From Dehalococcoidia bacterium (lineage in GTDB: Bacteria > Chloroflexota > Dehalococcoidia > Tepidiformales > Tepidiformaceae), in contig JADZEI010000022.1 of the NCBI GenBank assembly GCA_020850615.1, forward strand, positions 23,578 through 87,577: a stretch of DNA of 64,000 nt. The letters are read 5' to 3'. The position numbers and the translations under genes were made by a program. Positions 40,376 to 47,708 of this stretch are shown here, piece by piece. Below the pieces are notes generated by a model. That model did not search any database, was not told the origin of the DNA, and saw only the letters and a list, made by a program, of their open reading frames with translations. Each line of letters begins with the position of its first letter. The first letter of the stretch is position 1.

Positions 40376-41935
40376 CTAGCCTCGCTCCTCTTCGCGCATC
40401 CAGGTCTGGACGACGTCGGCGACGGCGCGCGGGTTGGACTCGGCGAGCTTCACGACCTGCTCCTCGGCGGGGTCGGTGGGCGCTTCGAGCGCGGCGAGGT
40501 GGATGGGCTGGGCGATGGCGCCGTGCATGGCGGGCCCGGCGATCGCGACCTGGTGGGCCGGCATCGGCAGCGAGAGCTGGCGCTTGCCGAGCGACCGGAG
40601 GAGCAGCGTCACGAGGATGAACGCGAGGACGACGGCGAGCAGGGGCAGGAGCAGCTTCAGGTAGTCCAGGTACTGGCCCAAGCCGCTCGGCGTGGCGGCG
40701 ATGAGGTCTTCCTTCACGCTCGGGTCGAAGGGCAGGCGGGTCACGCTGAGGGTGTCGCCGCGGGTCTGGTCCAGGCCGACGGCGGCGGCGACGGCGCTCG
40801 CCAGGTTCGCTTCCTGCGCTGCGGTCACGCTCTCATCGAGCACGACGCTGACGCTCAGGCGGTCGACGGAGCCGGGTGCGCGAAGGGTGGTGGTGGTGAC
40901 CTTCTCGATCTCGTTGTTGGTGGTGGTCTCGGTGCGGCTGTAGGTGCTGTCGCCGGTGGCGGCATCGGTGCCCGCGTTCGTCCCGGCGTTCGTTCCGGTG
41001 CCGGGCACGTTGCCCACGTTGATGCCGGTGCCTGAGTACGTCTCCGTGACGGAGGAGTTGCTGCGGACGACGGGCTCGTCGCCGAACTCGTCCTTCGTCT
41101 CCTGGACCGTGTCGAAGTTGAGCTGGGCGCGGACGGTGACGGCGCTGCGGCCGGTGCCAACGACCTGGCCGAGGGTCTGCTTGAGGTCGTTTTCGAGCTG
41201 GTTTTCGTACTGGCGCTGGATTTCGAGCTGGCTCGCGCTGGCGCCGGTGGAGAACGGGCTGTCGAGCTCGGCTCCGTCGAAGAGCACATGGCCGGTCTCG
41301 TCGATGATGGTCACGCCGGCGGTGCTGAGCCCTTCGACGGAGTTCGCGACGAGGTTCGTGATGCCGCGGACCTGGTCCTGGGTGAGCTGCGCGCCGGGCT
41401 TGAGCTCGAGGAGGATGCTCGCCGTGGTCTTCTGCTGGTCCTCCTTGAAGATCGCTTCTTCGGGGATGACCACGTGGACGCGGCTGGCACGGACGGCGTC
41501 GAGCGTGTTGATGGAGCGGGCCAGCTCGCCTTCGAGGCCGCGCTTGTAGTTCACCTGCTGGACGAAGTCGGTCGCACCGAAGTTGGTCTTGTCGAAGATT
41601 TCGAGGCCGGTGGCGGCAGTGCCCTTGGGGAGGCCGGCCTGGGCGAGGCGGATGCGCACCTCGGCGACCTGGTTGGCGGGCACGGAGATGGTGGAACCGC
41701 CGCCGCCGATTTCGTAGGGCACGCCGTCGCTTTCGAGCTGGTCGGCGACGGCCGCGCTGTCCTCGGGCGCGAGACCGCTGTAGGCGACGACGAGGTTCGG
41801 CTTCGAAGAGGCGATGAAAACGAAGTAGAGGACGACGATGGTGCCGGCGACGATGCCAGCGAGCGCGAGCTGCCTCGCGCGGGGGAGCTGGTTCCATCGT
41901 TCGAGGACCGCACCCAGCGGTGTGCCCTGGCCCAT
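40376..41935 (-). CDS. fliF: Flagellar MS-ring protein FliF
   Basis: A 519-residue protein with transmembrane helices near residue 25 ('LALAGIVAGTIVVLYFVFIA') and near 440 ('LLLPLLAVVLAFILVTLLL'), framing the periplasmic ring-building motif domains ('SRVHVVIPEEAIFKEDQQKT'). It ends in a FliG-binding tail. It forms the basal-body ring on which export and the switch assemble. The start ATG 41935 has GGAGG 5 nt upstream. It is the first gene of the flagellar operon. Confidence 0.92.
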   Translation of the reverse strand: MGQGTPLGAVLERWNQLPRARQLALAGIVAGTIVVLYFVFIASSKPNLVVAYSGLAPEDSAAVADQLESDGVPYEIGGGGSTISVPANQVAEVRIRLAQAGLPKGTAATGLEIFDKTNFGATDFVQQVNYKRGLEGELARSINTLDAVRASRVHVVIPEEAIFKEDQQKTTASILLELKPGAQLTQDQVRGITNLVANSVEGLSTAGVTIIDETGHVLFDGAELDSPFSTGASASQLEIQRQYENQLENDLKQTLGQVVGTGRSAVTVRAQLNFDTVQETKDEFGDEPVVRSNSSVTETYSGTGINVGNVPGTGTNAGTNAGTDAATGDSTYSRTETTTNNEIEKVTTTTLRAPGSVDRLSVSVVLDESVTAAQEANLASAVAAAVGLDQTRGDTLSVTRLPFDPSVKEDLIAATPSGLGQYLDYLKLLLPLLAVVLAFILVTLLLRSLGKRQLSLPMPAHQVAIAGPAMHGAIAQPIHLAALEAPTDPAEEQVVKLAESNPRAVADVVQTWMREEERG

Positions 41936-41973
41936 CCCATCCTCCTCGTTGCGGGCGGAGCGCCCACACAGGG

Positions 41974-41979
41974 AGGGTA
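41974..41979 (-). promoter_or_regulatory. Candidate -10 of the flagellar operon
   Basis: Minus-strand TACCCT lies 38 nt before ATG 41935. The 250-bp gap between the divergent fliF and dehydratase genes (41936-42185) also holds the plus-strand element at 42147. No sigma-28-type consensus was seen. Confidence 0.35.
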
Positions 41980-42146
41980 TTCCCGGGGGCATGCCGCGGC
42001 GCATTGGCGGAACCCTCAAATCGCGGCGGCTCTTCCGGGTTGTGCGGGCGGAAAACCCTGATTTCCGCGGACATCGCGGGGGCCCGGCGGCCAGCGTCGG
42101 CGCGGGGATATGCGCGGGCTCGGTTTACGGGCCCGGCGGGTTCCGA

Positions 42147-42152
42147 TATCGT
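42147..42152 (+). promoter_or_regulatory. Candidate -10 of the dehydratase-SDR operon
   Basis: TATCGT lies 33 nt before GTG 42186, and an AGGAGG ribosome binding site follows at about 42171-42176. Confidence 0.4.
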
Positions 42153-42185
42153 TTCGCTCGCACTAAAGACAGGAGGCCAAACCGC

Positions 42186-42689
42186 GTGACTGAAGCCGCA
42201 GCGGAACCCCTCATCACGGATGCGATGCGGGCAACCATCGGACAGCGATCCGAACCGACCATCTCCGAGGTCACCACGACCGGCGTCCGGATGTTCGCCC
42301 GCTCCGTCGGGCATGTGGACCCGGTGTTCTACGACGTCGAAGAAGCGAAGAAGGCCGGCTACCGCAGCCTGCCGGCACCGGCGGGCTATCTCGGCACCCC
42401 GGTGTACGACCCGCGCTACAACGACGCGACGTTCGGCGGGCGCCGCGGGCAGGGCCCGGGCCCGCAGCCGAGCCGGCCGCTGACGCGCATCCTCAACGGC
42501 GGCACGGAAGTCGAGTACTTCGACGACATCTGCGCGGGCGACGTGCTGACGGCCGTGGGCTACACGTCCGACATCCAGGAGCGCGCGGGCAGCATCGGCC
42601 AGATGCTGATCACGACGAGCAAGACCGAGTACACGAACCAGGACGGCAAGCTGGTTGCGGTGATGACCGGCACCGGCATCCGGTACTAG
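42186..42689 (+). CDS. FAS1-like / MaoC N-terminal-type dehydratase
   Basis: A 167-residue hot-dog-fold protein. 'VDPVFYDVEEAKKAGYRSLP' and 'ILNGGTEVEYFDDICAGDVL' match the FAS1-like dehydratase domain found in heteromeric MaoC dehydratases. In such pairs one subunit contributes mainly structure and the next gene supplies the active-site Asp/His. Together they hydrate an enoyl-CoA. The GTG at 42186 has an AGGAGG box; the longer upstream frame is antisense to fliF. Confidence 0.85.
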   Translation: MTEAAAEPLITDAMRATIGQRSEPTISEVTTTGVRMFARSVGHVDPVFYDVEEAKKAGYRSLPAPAGYLGTPVYDPRYNDATFGGRRGQGPGPQPSRPLTRILNGGTEVEYFDDICAGDVLTAVGYTSDIQERAGSIGQMLITTSKTEYTNQDGKLVAVMTGTGIRY

Positions 42690-42703
42690 GAGGAGAGTCA
42701 CTC

Positions 42704-43117
42704 GTGGCAAATTGGGCTGAGATCAGCGAGGGGCAGGAGCTCCCCGTCCTCAAGAAGAACTGCACCAGCCAGCAGCTGGTACAGTGGGCCGCCGGTTCCG
42801 GCGACTTCTACCAGATCCACTACGATCAGGACTTCGCGAAGTCGACCGGCCTGAGCGGGATCATCGTCCACGGCGCGCTGAAGAACGCGTTCCTCGGCCA
42901 GCTGGTACACGACTGGGCGGGCAACAACGCCCGGATCAAGAAGTACGGCTGCAGCTACCGCGGCATGGACCTGCCGAACGAGGACATCCTCTGCAAGGGT
43001 GTCGTGAAGCGGAAGTACGAAGAGAACGGCGAGAAGCTGGTCGACGTGGAGGTCTGGACGGAGCAGGCCAACGGCACGAAGACGACCCCGGGCTTCGCGA
43101 CCGTCAAGTTCCTCTAG
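42704..43117 (+). CDS. MaoC-family dehydratase (catalytic hot-dog subunit)
   Basis: A 137-residue protein. The hydratase-2 motif is clear: 'GDFYQIHYDQDFAKSTGLSG' with the catalytic Asp and His, then 'IIVHGALKNAFLG'. It should form an (R)-specific enoyl-CoA hydratase with the preceding gene, 14 nt upstream. Start GTG 42704 with GGAGAG upstream. A hairpin terminator follows at 43131-43160. Confidence 0.88.
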   Translation: MANWAEISEGQELPVLKKNCTSQQLVQWAAGSGDFYQIHYDQDFAKSTGLSGIIVHGALKNAFLGQLVHDWAGNNARIKKYGCSYRGMDLPNEDILCKGVVKRKYEENGEKLVDVEVWTEQANGTKTTPGFATVKFL

Positions 43118-43130
43118 TCCCCATCCCATG

Positions 43131-43160
43131 GAGGCCCCTCTCGTGACGAGAGGGGCCTTC
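43131..43160 (+). terminator. Rho-independent-type hairpin after the MaoC gene
   Basis: GGCCCCTCTCG-TGA-CGAGAGGGGCC (11-bp stem) sits 15 nt past the stop and is followed by TTC. The T-run is weak. It lies between the dehydratase pair and the SDR, so the SDR may be partly uncoupled. Confidence 0.65.
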
Positions 43161-43210
43161 GCGATCGAAGCAGAGTCGCCGGACCCGCATGTGGCCGGCA
43201 GGGAGTAGAC

Positions 43211-44200
43211 ATGGCAGGACTTCTCGAAGGCAAGGTCATCGCGATGACGGGCGCGGGCCGCGGCATCGGCCGCGAGTGCGCGCTGCTCGCCGCGCGCGAG
43301 GGCGCCCGCGTGGTCGTGAACGACCCCGGTGTGAACCCGGACGGCAGCGGTCACGACGATGGCCCGGCCGCGCAGGTGGTCGACGAGATCAAGAAGATGG
43401 GCGGCGAGGCCGTCGCGAACCTCCAGGACGTCTCGACGATGGAGGGCGGCGAAAGCGTCATCCGCAGCGCGCTCGACACGTGGGGGCGGCTCGACGGGCT
43501 GATCAACCTCGCGGCCATCCTCCGCGACCGGATGGTGTTCAACCTCACCGAGCAGGAGTGGGACGACGTCATCCGCGTTGACCTGAAGGGACACTTCACG
43601 ACGATCAAGCCGGCTTCGGTGCTGATGCGGCAGCAGCGGTATGGCCGGATCGTGAACTTCAGCTCGGTCTCAGGGCTGCGGGGCAACTCGGGGCAGGCGA
43701 ACTACGGCGCCGCGAAGGCGGGCATCGCGGGCCTGACCTGGGTGGCCGCCCGCGACCTCGGCCGCTACGGCGTGACCGTGAACGCGATCGCCCCCGGCGC
43801 CGCGACACGCCTGACGAACGCGGTCCCGGCTTCGGCGCGGGAGATCCGCGCGGCCAAGGGCATCGCCGCCGCGGGCGGCCCGCCGAAGGCCGACGGCAAC
43901 GCGATGGTGAACAAGGCCGCCGAAGAGCAGGCCGCCATGCGCGGGCCGGAGTTCGTGGCGCCGATGACGGTGTACCTGCTCCTCGACGAGGCGTGGAACG
44001 TCAACGGGCGCGTGTTCCAGGTGGCCGGCGGACACGTCGGGCTGCTGCAGGACATGTACCCGCCGTTCAAGAACATCTACAAGCACGGGCAGTGGACGCT
44101 CGACGAGCTCCGCATGCTGGTGCCGACGAACCTGATGGAAGGGGTCCAGAACCCGGCGCCGCCGGCGGCGGACATCGCGGTCCCGGGCCGCGATTCGTAG
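43211..44200 (+). CDS. SDR-family 3-hydroxyacyl-CoA dehydrogenase-like protein (17beta-HSD4 type)
   Basis: A 329-residue SDR. 'MTGAGRGIGRECALLAAREG' is the NAD loop, 'VVVNDPGVNPDGSGHDDGPA' is an insert typical of peroxisomal multifunctional enzyme-2/17beta-HSD4-like SDRs, and Ser/Tyr/Lys appear in 'FSSVSGLRGNSGQANYGAAK'. The C-terminus extends about 70 residues beyond a basic SDR. With the two dehydratases it could carry out hydration and dehydrogenation of an acyl-CoA. An AGGGAG box precedes ATG 43211. Confidence 0.87.
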   Translation: MAGLLEGKVIAMTGAGRGIGRECALLAAREGARVVVNDPGVNPDGSGHDDGPAAQVVDEIKKMGGEAVANLQDVSTMEGGESVIRSALDTWGRLDGLINLAAILRDRMVFNLTEQEWDDVIRVDLKGHFTTIKPASVLMRQQRYGRIVNFSSVSGLRGNSGQANYGAAKAGIAGLTWVAARDLGRYGVTVNAIAPGAATRLTNAVPASAREIRAAKGIAAAGGPPKADGNAMVNKAAEEQAAMRGPEFVAPMTVYLLLDEAWNVNGRVFQVAGGHVGLLQDMYPPFKNIYKHGQWTLDELRMLVPTNLMEGVQNPAPPAADIAVPGRDS

Positions 44201-44226
44201 CCGAGCCCGCGCGGACTTACGAACGA

Positions 44227-44260
44227 GGGCGCGCACCGTGTGGTGCGCGCCCTTTGTTAT
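44227..44260 (+). terminator. Intrinsic terminator after the SDR gene
   Basis: GGGCGCGCACC-GTGT-GGTGCGCGCCC (11-bp stem, 4-nt loop) followed by TTTGTTAT, 26 nt past the stop. This is the best intrinsic terminator in the window. It faces the end of the RelE/ParE-type toxin gene. Confidence 0.85.
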
Positions 44261-44267
44261 GTGTGCT

Positions 44268-44549
44268 TTATTGCATGCGCGCGGCCGGAACAACGGCCAG
44301 TAGAACCACCTCGGGATCGTCCACTGCGTAGAAGATGAGTAGATGGCGGACCGTGAGCTGCCGGATATGAAGCAGCTCCAAATCCCGCCCGCCCGCGACG
44401 GGCGCCGAGAACGGAAAGTCGGCGAGGCGGAGGACGGCAACGTCGACTTCGGACGCAAGTTCATTCCGATGCCGAGGCGAGATCTCTTCAGCGTCAGATA
44501 GAACTTCCGCCAGGTCGCGGGTGGCGTCCACCGACCAATGCAGAATCAC
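44268..44549 (-). CDS. RelE/ParE-type toxin
   Basis: A 93-residue protein. 'LHWSVDATRDLAEVLSDAEE' opens like ParE/RelE toxins, and 'LTVRHLLIFYAVDDPEVVLL' is the conserved beta-strand core (R..YR..Y-type). It would inhibit gyrase (ParE) or translation (RelE); which one is not clear. Start GTG 44549 shares GTGA with the antitoxin stop. It is the third gene of an antitoxin-antitoxin-toxin operon. Confidence 0.8.
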   Translation of the reverse strand: MILHWSVDATRDLAEVLSDAEEISPRHRNELASEVDVAVLRLADFPFSAPVAGGRDLELLHIRQLTVRHLLIFYAVDDPEVVLLAVVPAARMQ

Positions 44550-44731
44550 TGCCGCAGACGAAGCATCTCGACTACCTGGTCGTGGGTGTAGTACCGGCCT
44601 TCGCGAATGTCCCGCAAACCGCGAAGCACCTTCATCCGGATGTACAGCGCATCGAGCAGTTCAAACGCCGTCGCATCGTCCGGGAGTTCGTTGAGCAGTT
44701 CGCGGATCTGTTCCTTGGCGGGTGAGGTCAT
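44546..44731 (-). CDS. Antitoxin adjacent to the RelE/ParE-type toxin
   Basis: A 61-residue protein: 'EQIRELLNELPDDATAFELL' then 'DALYIRMKVLRGLRDIREGR'. It overlaps the toxin by 4 nt and resembles small helical antitoxins that pair with ParE/RelE toxins. ATG 44731 lies directly after a TATAGT element, so it may be transcribed as a leaderless mRNA as well as from the upstream gene. It is paralogous to the 70-residue protein encoded just upstream. Confidence 0.75.
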   Translation of the reverse strand: MTSPAKEQIRELLNELPDDATAFELLDALYIRMKVLRGLRDIREGRYYTHDQVVEMLRLRQ

Positions 44732-44940
44732 ATGCGCACTATACCACCCGGCTCGTGCCATTCGGCGTCGATCTCTTCCTGGCTGTAGGTCCGCCCGGCG
44801 CGCACGTCTTCGAACGCCCGGGCGACCTTGAGGCGCAGGAGGAGTGCGTCCATGACGTCCTCGAAGGTCACGTCATCGGGACGCGCGTCCAGGAGGGTGC
44901 GGACTTCCTCTTTTACGTTCACCGGTCCCGGCAGAGTCAT
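44728..44940 (-). CDS. Second, paralogous antitoxin (no toxin of its own)
   Basis: A 70-residue protein: 'EEVRTLLDARPDDVTFEDVM' and 'DALLLRLKVARAFEDVRAGR' align position by position with the downstream antitoxin (E-x2-R-x-LL, P-DD-T/V, DAL, R-x-KV, D-x-R-x-GR). It overlaps that gene as ATGA. No toxin follows it directly, so it is either a duplicated guard antitoxin or the relic of a second module. It probably helps repress the shared promoter. Confidence 0.7.
   Translation of the reverse strand: MTLPGPVNVKEEVRTLLDARPDDVTFEDVMDALLLRLKVARAFEDVRAGRTYSQEEIDAEWHEPGGIVRI
44732..44743 (-). promoter_or_regulatory. Internal leaderless promoter of the toxin-proximal antitoxin
   Basis: Minus-strand TATAGT (44743-44738) is 6 nt before ATG 44731, within the end of the first antitoxin gene. 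Confidence 0.45.
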
Positions 44941-44952
44941 ACAGGCATTGTA
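44941..44952 (-). promoter_or_regulatory. Leaderless promoter of the antitoxin operon
   Basis: Minus-strand TACAAT (44952-44947) is 6 nt before ATG 44940. It lies 28 bp from the divergent larE -10. Confidence 0.55.
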
Positions 44953-44980
44953 CGCCCACTGCAGCCGCGCGGGTGCCTGC

Positions 44981-44992
44981 TACGATGGTTCG
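44981..44992 (+). promoter_or_regulatory. Leaderless promoter of larE
   Basis: TGCTACGAT (extended -10 form, hexamer 44981-44986) is 6 nt before ATG 44993. No ribosome binding site is present. Confidence 0.55.
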
Positions 44993-45799
44993 ATGGGCGA
45001 GCTGGTGGCGAAGCGAGAGGCGCTGCTCGACGCGCTGCGCGGATACGGCGATGTGCTGGTCGCGTTCTCCGGCGGGGTGGACTCGACGTTCGTGGCGGCA
45101 GTCGCGCACAAGGCGCTCGGCGCCCGGGCACGCGCGATAACGGGCGTTTCGCCGTCCGTGGCGGCGGACGAACGCGCGGAGGCGGCGGCGCTCGCGGAGC
45201 GGATCGGCATCCGGCACGAGCTCATCGAAACGCACGAGATGGACAACCCGGAATACGTCGCGAACAGCCCGATGCGCTGCTTCCACTGCAAGGACGAGCT
45301 CTACGGGATCCTCGGCACGATCGCGGGGCAGGCGGGCGGGGCCACGGTGGTCGATGGGACGAACGCGGACGACGCCGGCGACTGGCGCCCGGGACGGCAG
45401 GCCGCAGCCCAGCACGGCGTGCGGAGCCCGCTGCTCGAGCTCGGGTTTACGAAAGCGGACATCCGCGAGCTGTCACGCGAGATGGGGCTGCCGACCTGGG
45501 ACAAGCCGGCGATGGCCTGCCTCGCGAGCCGCATCCCGCACGGGACGCCGGTCACGGTCGAGGCGCTGGACCAGGTTGGCGCGGCGGAGAGCTACCTCCG
45601 GCGGCTCGGCGTGCGCCAACTCCGGGTGCGCCATCACGGCGACATCGCCCGCATCGAGACGGACGTCGAGGGCATGGAGCTGCTCTTCGCGCCGGCGCAG
45701 CGGGAACGCGTGGTGGCGGTGCTGCGGAACCTCGGTTTCGCGCACGTGGCGCTGGACCTGGCCGGGTACCGCCAGGGGAGCATGAACACCGCGCCGTAG
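44993..45799 (+). CDS. larE: ATP-dependent sacrificial sulfur transferase LarE
   Basis: A 268-residue PP-loop protein. 'VAFSGGVDSTFVAAVAHKAL' is the ATP pyrophosphatase loop, 'NSPMRCFHCKDELYG' carries the CxxC pair, and 'PAMACLASRIPHGTPVT' carries the Cys that donates sulfur in LarE of known sequence. LarE makes the nickel-pincer cofactor of lactate racemase and related enzymes. larB, larC and larA are absent from the window. The CbiMQO operon at 7-10 kb could supply nickel, although that link is inference. Confidence 0.88.
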   Translation: MGELVAKREALLDALRGYGDVLVAFSGGVDSTFVAAVAHKALGARARAITGVSPSVAADERAEAAALAERIGIRHELIETHEMDNPEYVANSPMRCFHCKDELYGILGTIAGQAGGATVVDGTNADDAGDWRPGRQAAAQHGVRSPLLELGFTKADIRELSREMGLPTWDKPAMACLASRIPHGTPVTVEALDQVGAAESYLRRLGVRQLRVRHHGDIARIETDVEGMELLFAPAQRERVVAVLRNLGFAHVALDLAGYRQGSMNTAP

Positions 45800-45835
45800 C
45801 GCGCGGGGCCACGGCGGGCCGCAGGACCTGGAGGG

Positions 45836-47038
45836 CTACGGCGCGGCCGTGGCGCCGAGCACCACGACGTCGGCGAGGATGGTCTGGCCGCGCGGGCCGA
45901 GGCTGCCAGCGATCACCACCCGGTGCCCCGTAACGCTCTCGCCGTCACGGATCGCGGCCCGGTCGAGCCCGCTATCGCCGGGGAGGATGATGGTCCGGGG
46001 GAGGAGGGTCACGCGGGCGTCGCCGCGGGTGGTTTCGACGATCAGCACGTTGGCGACGCGGCCGGTGATCACGCCCGTGAACCGCAGGGGCGACGCCCGG
46101 CCGGGATCGCCGCTGCCGTTCGCGCCGGCCAGCTCGAGAGTGAAGACATCGCGGGCGCCGGAGCCCGGCCGGACGATGACATCGGCGCCGACCGCGGCCG
46201 CACGCAGGAGGAGGCGCTCGGCCGAGACCGGGTCGACCCAGGCGAGCACGCGGCGGCCGTCTTCGAGCTGAAGCAGAACGCGCGCTGCCGCGCCATCGCG
46301 GGTGAGCGCGAAGGTGAGGACGTGGCCGCGCAGTCCATCGCCGGCCTGGCTGGCGAGGAGGCGCGGCGGCTCGGCTTCGCCGGCGGGCACATCGCCGGTG
46401 ACGGCGCCCGGCATGACCGAGCTCGCCGCGAGGCTGAGGTCGTCCTGGACCACGCCGCCGACGAGGATGGCGTCGCCGGCTCGCAACGGAGCGCCGCCGG
46501 CATCATCGCGGACGGTCGCGGCGCTCACGGCGACACGGATGCTCGCGTGGTAAGTACGGAGGACCACCTCGTAGGCCTCGCCCTCGCCGGTCACCTCTTC
46601 GACCACGCCCTCGACCTGGGCGTAGTCGCCGGGGGCGAGCACCTGGGCGGAGGCGGTCTCAATGCCACCACCGCCGTCGAAGCGGGGCGCGAAGAGCGCG
46701 GCAGCGGCGACGACGAGCAGCACCGCGGCGACTCCCCCGAACGCCAGCAGGCGCGGCCGTCCGAACCACCGGCCGAGCAGGCCGCGCCGCGGCGCCGCCA
46801 CGGGCAGACGTGCGGCGCGGGCGCTGGCCTGCTCGGCGGCGATGAACCGCTCGAAGCGGGCGCGGGCGGTGGGCACTGTCGCGTCCGCTTCGCCGCGCGC
46901 GGCGGGGGAACTGGCGCGGAGTAGCCCGGCGGCGCGCAGCGCGGCCTCGATCTCGGCACGCTCGGCGTCGGAGACGCCGGGTGGCACGGTGCCGGTCGCG
47001 AGCGCCTCCTCGAGCAAAAGGTCGAGCCGGTCAGCCAC
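45836..47038 (-). CDS. Membrane partner (probable anti-sigma) of the downstream-type ECF sigma factor, with DUF5666-like domains
   Basis: A 400-residue protein. An N-terminal cytoplasmic helical part (1-95) is followed by one transmembrane helix (about 97-117, 'LAFGGVAAVLLVVAAAALFA'). The outer part has repeated beta-rich units such as 'APGDYAQVEGVVEEVTGEGE' and 'LRFTGVITGRVANVLIVETT', resembling OB-like DUF5666 domains. It overlaps the sigma gene by 8 nt, which is why a regulatory role is proposed; no zinc motif is present. It could sense an envelope signal. Confidence 0.65.
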   Translation of the reverse strand: MADRLDLLLEEALATGTVPPGVSDAERAEIEAALRAAGLLRASSPAARGEADATVPTARARFERFIAAEQASARAARLPVAAPRRGLLGRWFGRPRLLAFGGVAAVLLVVAAAALFAPRFDGGGGIETASAQVLAPGDYAQVEGVVEEVTGEGEAYEVVLRTYHASIRVAVSAATVRDDAGGAPLRAGDAILVGGVVQDDLSLAASSVMPGAVTGDVPAGEAEPPRLLASQAGDGLRGHVLTFALTRDGAAARVLLQLEDGRRVLAWVDPVSAERLLLRAAAVGADVIVRPGSGARDVFTLELAGANGSGDPGRASPLRFTGVITGRVANVLIVETTRGDARVTLLPRTIILPGDSGLDRAAIRDGESVTGHRVVIAGSLGPRGQTILADVVVLGATAAP

Positions 47039-47627
47039 CGCCTGCCCCCTCGTATCCGGCTGTGGCGAGCGCGCGGTGCATGGCCGCGAGCGCGCGCCGC
47101 TGGAGGTTCTTCACGGCATCTTCAGAGCGCGCCATGAGCGCCGCCGTCTCGGTGACGGACTTGTCCAGCAGAAAGCGAAGCGAAAGGACGGTCTGCTGGT
47201 CTTCGGTAAGCGCGTGCATGGCGCGCGCGAGGTCCTGGCGGAGGTCCACGAGCTCGGCGCCGTCGCCGGTTACGGGCGCATTGGTGTCCACGAGCTCCTC
47301 CTCCGGGCCGCGGCGGACCCGCTTCTTCTGGTGGTCCCGCACGAGGTTGCGGGCGATGCCGATGAGCCAGGCCTCGATGGGCACGCCCCGGTAGTCGAAC
47401 CGGTCGGCGCGGGTGTAGGCGACTTCGAACACCTGCGAGGCGATGTCCTCGGCCTCGTCCGCGCCCTGGAGGCGGTAACGGACGAAGGCGAAGACCGCCC
47501 GGTAGTGTGCTTCGAAGATGGCACCCCACGCTGCCGGGTCGCGTGCCACGGCGCGCCGGGCCAGCGCTTCGGCGTCGTCTCGGCCTGCTGCCGGGTGCTC
47601 ATTGGGGGCTACCTCGAGTTCGCGCAC
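47031..47627 (-). CDS. ECF-family RNA polymerase sigma factor (second)
   Basis: A 198-residue sigma factor. Region 2 is 'DIASQVFEVAYTRADRFDYR' with 'PIEAWLIGIARNLVRDHQKK', and region 4 is 'SVTETAALMARSEDAVKNLQ'. The latter fits sigma factors that couple to a membrane partner. Start GTG 47627, with TAGAGT 9 nt upstream. It is not closely similar to the sigma factor at 15.0-15.7 kb. Confidence 0.9.
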   Translation of the reverse strand: MRELEVAPNEHPAAGRDDAEALARRAVARDPAAWGAIFEAHYRAVFAFVRYRLQGADEAEDIASQVFEVAYTRADRFDYRGVPIEAWLIGIARNLVRDHQKKRVRRGPEEELVDTNAPVTGDGAELVDLRQDLARAMHALTEDQQTVLSLRFLLDKSVTETAALMARSEDAVKNLQRRALAAMHRALATAGYEGAGGG

Positions 47628-47708
47628 GGCGGGTTCACTCTACGAATGGCGCGGGGACAGCGAAAGGTGACGGATCCCTGGTTCGTTGTCCGTTGTCCGG
47701 GGCGGTTC

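Noticed and set aside
44201..44267. tRNA or small RNA gene in the gap before the toxin
   Set aside because: The inverted repeat there is a simple intrinsic terminator with a T-run; no cloverleaf is visible.
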